Below are positions 23,456 to 30,603 of a DNA stretch of 59,036 nucleotides, one piece after another. The stretch lies in NCBI GenBank assembly GCA_013298865.1, contig JAAFJL010000009.1:1-59036 (forward strand), in the 5' to 3' direction. The stretch's first letter is position 1. Each line of letters begins with the position of its first letter. A program made the translations under genes and the position numbers. The notes under the pieces were generated by a model, which ran no database searches, had not been told where the DNA came from, and was given only the letters and a program-made list of their open reading frames with translations. The DNA is from Cytophagales bacterium (GTDB lineage: Bacteria; Bacteroidota; Bacteroidia; Cytophagales; Spirosomataceae).

Positions 23456-23543
23456 AGAGAGCTGGCAGAGTGGTCGATTGCGGCAGTCTTGAAAACTGTT
23501 GACTGTCATAGGTCCGGGGGTTCGAATCCCTCGCTCTCTACCA
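23456..23543 (+). tRNA. tRNA-Ser(UGA)
   Basis: Class II cloverleaf. Acceptor AGAGAGC/GCTCTCT, anticodon arm GCAGT-CTTGAAA-ACTGT (anticodon TGA), long variable arm, T arm GGGGG-TTCGAAT-CCCTC, A73 followed by CCA. Unlike the tRNAs at 5.5-6.1 kb it encodes CCA and has its own promoter and terminator. Confidence 0.95.
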
Positions 23544-23547
23544 AAAC

Positions 23548-23579
23548 AAAAAAGACTCGCAGAAATGCGAGTCTTTTTT
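23548..23579 (+). terminator. Terminator of tRNA-Ser
   Basis: AAAAAGACTCGC/GCGAGTCTTTTT stem with AGAAAT loop and T tail. The complementary strand also ends in T, so it may serve the PIN toxin gene too. Confidence 0.9.
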
Positions 23580-23583
23580 GTTT

Positions 23584-23955
23584 TTAAGGTTGGTACTGAA
23601 TAAAAGTCAATTCTTTAATCTTATCAAAATGGGTATCAGCGGAAATCAATGGAAGCCCTAAAAAAATGGCTGTAGCCGCAACAATTGCATCAGGTAGTTT
23701 GAGTTTGTATTTACGCCTTAAACTGATGGTAATTTCCTTTATCCCATGATTATAATCCATCACTGTACACTCATCCAAAAATAGCTCCATCCAATTTATC
23801 TCGTCTGGTGTTATCCCTTTAAATCCCAATAATTCAAGTTCATTAATAAATGAAACATAGGTTTCTGCATCCTGAAGTATTCTACCTAAATCATGGTCGC
23901 CACGAAATAGATAAAGGGCTATATTTGTGTCTATCAATACTTTACTCCCATTCAT
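23584..23955 (-). CDS. vapC: PIN-domain toxin, VapC type
   Basis: A 123-residue PIN-domain RNase. Acidic residues: Asp8 in KVLIDTNIALYLFRG, Glu in FINELELLG (about 38), Asp in LKLPDAIVAATA (about 90), and Asp in LISADTHFDKI (about 107). This is a typical VapC layout. It overlaps the upstream antitoxin by 14 bases. Confidence 0.92.
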   Translation of the reverse strand: MNGSKVLIDTNIALYLFRGDHDLGRILQDAETYVSFINELELLGFKGITPDEINWMELFLDECTVMDYNHGIKEITISLRRKYKLKLPDAIVAATAIFLGLPLISADTHFDKIKELTFIQYQP

Positions 23956-24106
23956 TACGCATCCGTTTTTGAATTTCTAAGGGGTCTTCATTCAAATTTA
24001 AAATGCCTACGTACTTTTTAGCATTCAATTTTTTTATTCCTTGTATTGGAGTATTTATTGGCAATACATCTTCTAAATGTTGCCCTTTTTTAAGAATGAT
24101 TGTCAT
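23942..24106 (-). CDS. vapB: Antitoxin partner of VapC
   Basis: A 54-residue protein: TIILKKGQHLEDVLPINTP, then KKLNAKKYVGILNLNEDP and an EIQKRMRNEWE tail. It starts at ATG 24106 and its stop lies inside the toxin gene (14-base overlap), the usual arrangement. The Lys-rich first half followed by an acidic amphipathic end fits a short toxin-binding antitoxin. No DNA-binding domain is obvious. Confidence 0.8.
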   Translation of the reverse strand: MTIILKKGQHLEDVLPINTPIQGIKKLNAKKYVGILNLNEDPLEIQKRMRNEWE

Positions 24107-24210
24107 TGTTTTCTTGATTTTTCATGAAGTTACTAAATCTTTTTGAAATAGATAATCCTGTGTGCTTACTAAAACTCACAGCAAACATTCCCATACTACA
24201 AGTGAACCTA

Positions 24211-27159
24211 TCAAGGATTCAAATTCACTGCTCCCATTCCTATATATTTCAATTTTGCGTTGTTCTTGAAAATAAGTTTTTTTACTTGAACAGGCACTTT
24301 CACTTCCACGGCGTGCATCGGATTTATTACTACTTCATCCGTTAAAGTTGGGACTCTCCCGCATGACCATGTGAGTGGTTCGTTCCAATCGCCAGAATTT
24401 ACAGTTTCCATTGTACCTGTCGGACAAGTTTCTTGAATCCAAACTGAGTAGCTTTTCGGTGGAATGTCAATAAAAATTCTTCCTTGTTCGTCAACTACTG
24501 CTTGTGAGTAGGCAGAATTCCCCAAGACATCATTAAACTTTGTTCCTACAATACCGCCTGGGGTGTTTCTTCGCTGAACTCCATTCCGAGTTTCAGTAAT
24601 TTTATGGTCAACTCTTAGGCGAGTAGTTCCGTAATTGATTGCCACAACAATTTCTTTTCCGCTAACACTACCCGTCGAGTGCATTTGGTAAATCATTGAT
24701 TTATTGGGAGTTCCCAGAATATAGTTGTTCGGTGTTGGTACTGTATTTCCATAATTATTAAGGTAATCCGCCCCTTGCGAACCATTGATGTATGATTTCA
24801 AAATCTTCAATAATTTATCAATCTGAGGCTTGTAGGCAGGTTTCCCCTGTGGCATATAATCAAAATAAAGAGTGTCAGTACCTACAACAAATATCTTCCG
24901 AGGTTGTCCACCAATTGTGACATTTTGGGTTGCAGGATAACCATAATAATCTGGATAAAAAATCGTAGGTACACCTAACTGATTGTTAGTCAGGAGGTAA
25001 GCATAACCTAAAATAGCATCATTAAATACCAAAGCATCCCAATCTGCTGGATTACTTGCCCTGAAATCGTGGTTATTCACAAAAGGAACAATGTTAAATC
25101 CACTTACTCCACCGCCGTCGTGCAGGTTATTGTAAAAAGCAGTTCTTGGGTCTCCATTGTTATCGGATGCTGCTTTAAGTTGGTCACGTACCCAAAAATC
25201 AAAAACCTTGGGTTGGATAGCAGCCTTTGCTGCCGTATTCATGCGTGCGTTCACGGCATTAATCCAATTTTTTTGCCCATTTACATCAGCACCGTACCAT
25301 TCGCCAACCACCAAATCTGGAATTTTATTATCAGCGTGCATCGCATTGAGCATATCGCCCACAAAATCAGGTGTGAAATGTTTAATCGCATCCATCCGCA
25401 AGCCTCTTATTCCAATATCCCAACTCCATTTTGTCCAAGCAATTAAAGTATCACGAGTTTTGGGTTGAAATTGGTCATAATCATAAAAGAAGTACATCGC
25501 ATCCCAATCCCCCGAAAGTTGAGTTGTGGCAACATTAGCAGAATTTGGTTTAAAATTTTCAAAATTCATCTGTCCACGTCCACTTGGCAAATTCGTAAAA
25601 TCGGTATAAGTCTGGTATGCCATTTGGCTCACAATATTCGCATTAGCAGGTATTCCACTCGTATTTATTCGGAAAACTTCATAAATTCTATGGTCAGAGT
25701 ATCCTCCATTTCCAGTATTTGTCAAGAAGATTGTAAGGGTATCGCCAACAGCATAAAAATCTGATGCTGAGAGGTTTAACACAAATTCGTCCACATTACA
25801 AGCAACAGATGCACCTGCTTCCAGTGTTGCGTTCATATTTCGACCCAATTGTACAACTGTACTTGCAGTAGTTGGTGTACAATTGCCTCCGCCATTGGGT
25901 TCTACCTCTGTTTGGTCAGTCAGATTTTGCCATCCTTTCCTTTTCGTTTCTACATAAAATTTATAAGTTTTATTGTTGAAACCAGCATCGTTTGTTTTAG
26001 AAGAAACCTTAAAATAATATGCCCCTGCACTATTGCCAGTAGCTCCACCAATAGGAATAATGTTCCGAAAACGGTCTGATGGAAATGGTGCTTTTCCGAC
26101 TGCCATATTGGTGGTAATATAAGATTTTACGGCTGAATTATTCTCGGCTTTCCCACCGTCACGATGGTTATAAATCATATCTCCGACAGGCTTAATTCCC
26201 TGATTAGCAAACTCTTGCATCATAGCATTGAATGCTGGGCGAGTGCCTAAACCTGTGGTGGTATTCCCCATAAATAAATCTTGTGGGTCGTAGGCATTGG
26301 ATTTATTGCCAAAACTTGCAGGTACATGAGGCGGAAACCACACGTGCGAAATTCCAGAAGATTTTAAATCCGAGGCTTTGTTCTTGAGCGTATCTGCCCA
26401 AGAAGCACCATGTCCAGTTTTGGGATAATCCCAGTACCAAGCCTGCATCATTACTTGCGGGTCTGGCAAGACTGGCAATGGCGGAGCCGCTTGTTTGGTA
26501 TAAATATGCGTTTGCACTGCCGTAGTCTGAGAAGCGTACGAAGCAAAAGCCTTTAAAGTGGTCGTTTGCGTAAAATTCAAATTACCAGTTCCAACTACCT
26601 GATTTGAACTTACAGTGGGCGTTGAACCATCAGTTGTGTAATAAATCGTGGCAGGATTTCCACAAGAATTTGCCGAAAGTAGTACCGTCTGACTATTCGT
26701 AAAATTAATTGGTCCAGCAGGATTTACTGTAAGAATCGGAGCAGTAGAATACGAACTTGGAGGCGTATTTGTCCAGTTTACTGTGATACTATTTCCTGTT
26801 GCACTGTTCGGTTCTGCGTAGCGAGTAACCGTCTGCCCAGTCAAGTCAATGGTCTGATTACCAGAGCCATCCGTAAAAATTACGTTTACACTCGTGATAC
26901 CTGTGAAGGTAAATTTATACCAATCACCACAGTCTGGATTCATGTTTACGCCAGGCCAAGCAGGCGTTGGATAAATGCCTGTGGGTGTGGCATTCCAATA
27001 ATAAATTTTAGCATTTGCCCAAGTAGTAGGTTTCTTGAAATACATCGTAATTTGTGCCGATGTACTTTGCAAACCCATGAGTAAAAAAAATACAGACAAA
27101 CATAGTAATCGAAAATACCGAGCCTGTAACTTGTTAAAGTTTGAGGAAAAATGAAGCAT
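24211..27159 (-). CDS. Secreted alpha-amylase, GH13, with N-terminal carbohydrate-binding modules
   Basis: A starch-degrading exoenzyme of 982 residues. The signal peptide is about 1-36 (LLCLSVFFLLMGLQSTSA). A CBM26-like module follows (TMYFKKPTTWANAKIYYWN, about 38-120), then a chitobiase/FN3-like module (TNSQTVLLSANSCGNPATIYYTTDGS, about 150-220). The GH13 barrel contains region I GDMIYNHRD, nucleophile Asp590 in GLRMDAIKHF, acid/base Glu620 in VVGEWYG and Asp698 in FVNNHD. The last about 75 residues (GTMETVNSGDWNEPLTWSCG) form an extra beta module and show no T9SS tail. It is a single gene followed by the vapBC module, with no obvious terminator in between. Confidence 0.93.
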   Translation of the reverse strand: MLHFSSNFNKLQARYFRLLCLSVFFLLMGLQSTSAQITMYFKKPTTWANAKIYYWNATPTGIYPTPAWPGVNMNPDCGDWYKFTFTGITSVNVIFTDGSGNQTIDLTGQTVTRYAEPNSATGNSITVNWTNTPPSSYSTAPILTVNPAGPINFTNSQTVLLSANSCGNPATIYYTTDGSTPTVSSNQVVGTGNLNFTQTTTLKAFASYASQTTAVQTHIYTKQAAPPLPVLPDPQVMMQAWYWDYPKTGHGASWADTLKNKASDLKSSGISHVWFPPHVPASFGNKSNAYDPQDLFMGNTTTGLGTRPAFNAMMQEFANQGIKPVGDMIYNHRDGGKAENNSAVKSYITTNMAVGKAPFPSDRFRNIIPIGGATGNSAGAYYFKVSSKTNDAGFNNKTYKFYVETKRKGWQNLTDQTEVEPNGGGNCTPTTASTVVQLGRNMNATLEAGASVACNVDEFVLNLSASDFYAVGDTLTIFLTNTGNGGYSDHRIYEVFRINTSGIPANANIVSQMAYQTYTDFTNLPSGRGQMNFENFKPNSANVATTQLSGDWDAMYFFYDYDQFQPKTRDTLIAWTKWSWDIGIRGLRMDAIKHFTPDFVGDMLNAMHADNKIPDLVVGEWYGADVNGQKNWINAVNARMNTAAKAAIQPKVFDFWVRDQLKAASDNNGDPRTAFYNNLHDGGGVSGFNIVPFVNNHDFRASNPADWDALVFNDAILGYAYLLTNNQLGVPTIFYPDYYGYPATQNVTIGGQPRKIFVVGTDTLYFDYMPQGKPAYKPQIDKLLKILKSYINGSQGADYLNNYGNTVPTPNNYILGTPNKSMIYQMHSTGSVSGKEIVVAINYGTTRLRVDHKITETRNGVQRRNTPGGIVGTKFNDVLGNSAYSQAVVDEQGRIFIDIPPKSYSVWIQETCPTGTMETVNSGDWNEPLTWSCGRVPTLTDEVVINPMHAVEVKVPVQVKKLIFKNNAKLKYIGMGAVNLNP

Positions 27160-27184
27160 AAAAGTGAAAATGGTTAATGGGTTG

Positions 27185-27344
27185 GGAATGGGAATTAAAT
27201 AAAGTGTTCAAATCTTTACGAAGTAATTTTTGAATAGTTCGAGGACCAAAACCGCAATTTAGCATCGCTAAATGAGGATTTTGATGACGAAGAAGGATTC
27301 AAAAGGTACAAGTAAAGATGGACAGTTTATTTAATTCTCATTCC
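27185..27344. mobile_element. 160-base imperfect palindrome (MITE-like)
   Basis: Left arm begins GGAATGGGAATTAAATAAAG; the complement of the right arm begins GGAATGAGAATTAAATAAAC. Similarity continues for about 75 bases to the centre GCAATTTAGC/GCTAAATGAGG. No coding capacity. It lies 26 bases upstream of the amylase start codon and could carry or disturb its promoter. Confidence 0.6.
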
Positions 27345-27430
27345 TTAACTAAAAAGGATTCAAAAATATCTAATAATTGTCGTAAAAAGGCATTAGAATT
27401 CAAGAACTTAGTACCTTTAAAAAGAAAACA

Positions 27431-27614
27431 TAGTACCACATTCTTAGGAACGAGTTAAAAATAACCTGTAACAATTTAGCATAGAGGTTTAGAGAATTAG
27501 AGTTAATATTTTGCCTTTTCTTTAATCCTTTATACCTCCAAGTTTCACTTGGGAGAAATCTTAGTTTAATTTCGTCATAAGTTATTTTTACGTGTTCCTT
27601 AGAAGTGTGGAGCA
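27431..27614. mobile_element. Second imperfect palindrome
   Basis: Left TTCTTAGGAACGAGTTAAAA and the complement of the right TTTTTACGTGTTCCTTAGAA are related. Matching continues inward for about 50 bases per arm, with a CTCCAAGTTTCACTTGGGAG hairpin inside (27537-27556). No gene seen; the 71-codon frame across it is considered spurious. Confidence 0.5.
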
Positions 27615-27689
27615 TTATTGAGTAAATGCTCGAAATATTCGGGCGTTAGCGGTTAAATGACTCATCGATGTGAAACTTACCAACTTAAA

Positions 27690-28655
27690 ATGAACCGAAT
27701 TGATAGAGTCTCAGCCATGTTGATTCAACTCCAATCGAAGCGAGTTGTGAAAGCACAAGAGTTAGCCGACCGTTTCGAGATTAGCCTCAGAACAGTTTAC
27801 CGAGACATTCGCACACTCGAAGAAGCAGGCGTGCCGCTTGTGGGAGAAGCTGGCATCGGCTATACGCTGATGGAAGGTTATCGGCTGCCGCCTGTCATGT
27901 TTACGCAAGAAGAAGCATTGGCATTTTTGACAGCAGAAAAGTTGATTGCTAAACTATCGGACGGAGCAACCAATCAGCATTTTAAGGCTGCGATGTACAA
28001 AATAAAATCTGTTTTGAAATCTGGCGAAAAAGAAGATTTAGAAGATTTATCAGAACGAATTCAGGTAGTCGGGAATCCTAAAATTGAGGCAATAAACCCT
28101 CAACAGGATGTTCTACAAGCAATTTTGAAAAATATTGCGGAAAAAAGAGTCATCAATATCAGTTATTTTGCGAGGTACAATGAACAAGCTACCGAGCGAA
28201 ATGTAGAGCCAATCGGAGTATGTTTTTATGCTAATAGTTGGCACTTGATTGCCTACTGTCAACTGAGAAATGATTACCGAGATTTTAGATTGGATAGAAT
28301 TTCAGGACTTAGTCAGACAAATCAATATTTCAAACTTGGTCAGCATCCTTCATTGCCCGATTATTTACAAGAAATTGCCCGAAACAGAGCGTTAATCACC
28401 ATCAAAATTTTGGTTGATAGGTGGGTTGTCAAGCATCTCCTCGAACAGAAATATTTATATGGTTTCGTGAATGAAGAAGAACAGGGCGAACAAGTAGAGA
28501 TGACCTTCCTGAGTTCATCCATAGAGATTTTTGCACGTTGGTTCATGATGTTCGGTGAAAGTGCAGAGGTTATTTCTCCCGATATTTTACGGGAAAAAAT
28601 CAACGAATTGATTGAAAGAATTGGAGCAAAACATGGAGTTTTTGAGGGTAAGTAG
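27690..28655 (+). CDS. YafY-type HTH/WYL-domain transcriptional regulator
   Basis: A 321-residue DNA-binding protein. The N-terminal winged helix (HTH_11) is NRIDRVSAMLIQLQS, RVVKAQELADRFEIS, RTVYRDIRTLEEAGVP. The WYL domain is about residues 130-230, with ISYFARYNEQATERNVEPIG and YANSWHLIAYCQLRNDYRDF. A C-terminal WCX extension follows. The ATG at 27690 (MNRIDR) is the family start; an upstream ATG at 27657 adds 11 unusual residues. Ligand and targets unknown. Confidence 0.92.
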   Translation: MNRIDRVSAMLIQLQSKRVVKAQELADRFEISLRTVYRDIRTLEEAGVPLVGEAGIGYTLMEGYRLPPVMFTQEEALAFLTAEKLIAKLSDGATNQHFKAAMYKIKSVLKSGEKEDLEDLSERIQVVGNPKIEAINPQQDVLQAILKNIAEKRVINISYFARYNEQATERNVEPIGVCFYANSWHLIAYCQLRNDYRDFRLDRISGLSQTNQYFKLGQHPSLPDYLQEIARNRALITIKILVDRWVVKHLLEQKYLYGFVNEEEQGEQVEMTFLSSSIEIFARWFMMFGESAEVISPDILREKINELIERIGAKHGVFEGK

Positions 28656-29052
28656 CATTTTGCCTAAATAAGCAATGTTTATTTCCCATACCACAAAAGA
28701 TTTTATTGCCACAACTTTTGTTGTCTTTTGTTCTTTTGTGGAGTCGGTCTCCCAACGAATACATAGTAAAAAGTGAAGAATCAAAAAAGCCCATAAGGTT
28801 TTAATCCTTATGGGCTTTTTTGATAAAGTCATATACAACACCGCTATCCCTAAATCCCTTTCCCCTTGAAGGGAAAGGGACTTGAAAGCCGTGAAAACTC
28901 CTTCTTCTAAGATGAACCGAATGGATATAGCTTATATGGTAATTTTACTTAGAAGCTGATTATCAGACACTTAAATTCACTCATTCTATCATTCACTCAA
29001 TCTATCATTAAATTACTCACTCATTCTATCATTCACTCAATCACTCATTAAA
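28656..29052. other. Intergenic region with terminator, hairpin and tandem repeat
   Basis: Contains the terminator at 28783-28821, a CCCTTTCC/GGAAAGGG-type hairpin near 28857-28879, and a 40-base tandem repeat (28981-29060) that runs into the end of the next gene. No credible ORF. Confidence 0.6.
28783..28821. terminator. Rho-independent terminator
   Basis: AAAAAAGCCCATAAGG/CCTTATGGGCTTTTTT stem with a TTTTAAT loop, downstream of the WYL regulator. Confidence 0.92.
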
Positions 29053-29060
29053 TTACTCAC
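28981..29060. repeat. Two 40-base tandem repeats
   Basis: Two adjacent units (28981-29020, 29021-29060) differing at about two positions. Each contains TCATTCTATCATTCACTCAA and AAATTACTCAC. The second overlaps the stop of the beta-helix gene. Confidence 0.9.
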
Positions 29061-30291
29061 TTACTCTGAATTGTAAATCTTTAACGGTGATTGGTGTTGA
29101 GTTAACATTATTTTTAATGAAAACTTCCAAGAAATCTCCTTGAACAATATCAACTTCGGTTTCGAGAATTAACTGGTAGCCTTCATTTTTTGCTGAAACA
29201 TTAATGGATGAATTTGGAGCAACCTGAATCAATCCATTTTTGTAAATTGCAATAGAATAATCTGAATTTGCTTCTGGAATTTTTCCGCCCGCATTCACGT
29301 AAATTCTGGCACTCAAAGGTCTTTTGCCTGTATAAGTAAATTTATTTGATTCTGCCGTAAAACCATCGGCTTTGATAGTTGTTGTACTACCTGCAATTTT
29401 CGTGAAAAGTTGGGGTGTAATCAACTTCGTAGGAACCTGGTTTTCATTCATAAATACATAGCCATAAGGTTTTGTATCAGGAATACCCGCACCATTTTGT
29501 CTCATTTCCCAACCTGGGGTAAAAGAATTGAAACCACTCAGAAGTGTTGCTGGTCCTCTGAAAAGATTTCCTGTCATTCTACCTTGGTCTGTTTTTGCTT
29601 TTGGACTAAAAGCGATTCCAACATTACCAGAGAACACGAAATAATTGTTAGACAAATCTATATCACTTGCTTCAAATCCTGGCATAAACTCAAAACCAGC
29701 ACCTGCAGAAATCCCTGTGATGTAGTTAAATGCACCACAGAATTTACCAGTAGAACCATAGAGTTTCAGACCGTCACGACATCTCCAGAAGTTAGATGTA
29801 ACATAACAAGAATTGAAACCGCTTATTCTTCCAACACCTCCGCTACTTACTCTTGGAGCTTCGATTACTGAATTTCCAGCTAAAAGATTCAAGGTTTTTG
29901 TCCCTGTATTATCTTCAAAATCGTAGGCAGTTGTGGTTGGTCCTAATGGCACAACACAGATTTTTTCTAAATATACATCGGTGTCTTGGCTCCTGAGAAC
30001 TGCCCCTTTGGTAGCTGATAGAATTCTGTCTTTGGTAGGGTCGAGTCCCCTAAGACCTGCACCGTTCAAGATGATATAGTTCTGCCCAATGTCCACCATA
30101 CCAGAAATAATATAGACCTTGAAGGGATTCAAAGTAATTACACCCAATTGTTCTCTCGGAAAATCACCAACGGCATCTACGTAAACGATGTTATTAGGCA
30201 GTGTTGAAACAGGCTGTTGAGCATACAATTCTGAAACAGATAGTGTAAGCAATAAGACGAAGAATCTTAAAGTAAATTTTTTGTTTTTCAT
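29053..30291 (-). CDS. Exported beta-helix-like protein, function unknown
   Basis: A 412-residue protein with a Sec signal peptide (FTLRFFVLLLTLSVSELYA, cleaved before QQPVST). Residues about 35-270 show short repeating turns (NYIILNGAGLRG, NSVIEAPRVSSGG, GLKLYGSTGKFCGAFNYITG, SNNYFVFSGNVGIAF) typical of a right-handed parallel beta-helix, as in polysaccharide lyases and tailspikes. The last about 100 residues (FTYTGKRPLSARIYVNAGG, DYSIAIYKNGLIQ, VQGDFLEVFIKN) look like a C1q/TNF-like jelly roll, a combination seen in phage and virus appendages. No catalytic residues identified. Confidence 0.75.
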   Translation of the reverse strand: MKNKKFTLRFFVLLLTLSVSELYAQQPVSTLPNNIVYVDAVGDFPREQLGVITLNPFKVYIISGMVDIGQNYIILNGAGLRGLDPTKDRILSATKGAVLRSQDTDVYLEKICVVPLGPTTTAYDFEDNTGTKTLNLLAGNSVIEAPRVSSGGVGRISGFNSCYVTSNFWRCRDGLKLYGSTGKFCGAFNYITGISAGAGFEFMPGFEASDIDLSNNYFVFSGNVGIAFSPKAKTDQGRMTGNLFRGPATLLSGFNSFTPGWEMRQNGAGIPDTKPYGYVFMNENQVPTKLITPQLFTKIAGSTTTIKADGFTAESNKFTYTGKRPLSARIYVNAGGKIPEANSDYSIAIYKNGLIQVAPNSSINVSAKNEGYQLILETEVDIVQGDFLEVFIKNNVNSTPITVKDLQFRVSE

Positions 30292-30603
30292 TTTTACAAT
30301 TTTAGGAATAATAATACTACGATTTACTGGAATATCTTAGTGGTTAGTTGTACAATTTATGCTTTTGAAACATCAAAATTACGCCATTGTTTTCATTTAA
30401 TCAGAGTATTATTTCACCGCTTTGTATAGATGATACTCGCTGATTTTACCCAAAATCGACCTCTTTAAAGCATAGTATAAAATTCCCGAAAATCATTTAT
30501 TATTTTTTCATGCAACCCTTCGGAGGTTGGTTTACGTCTTTGTTTGTGTAAGAACTTACTCTTTATCTAATATCACCTCAGTGCAAACAAACAATCAAAT
30601 ATC
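30292..30603. other. Divergent promoter region
   Basis: 312 bases between divergent exported-protein genes. On the minus strand TAATTTTG (30374-30381) is an exact -7 match for the beta-helix gene. For the plus strand no clear element was seen. No ORF. Confidence 0.5.

Noticed and set aside
27400..27615. 71-codon frame on the minus strand
   Set aside because: It spans the second imperfect palindrome and has no signal peptide, domain or promoter.
28587..28841. 84- and 64-codon minus frames
   Set aside because: They overlap the WYL gene end and cross a strong terminator. Composition is not protein-like.
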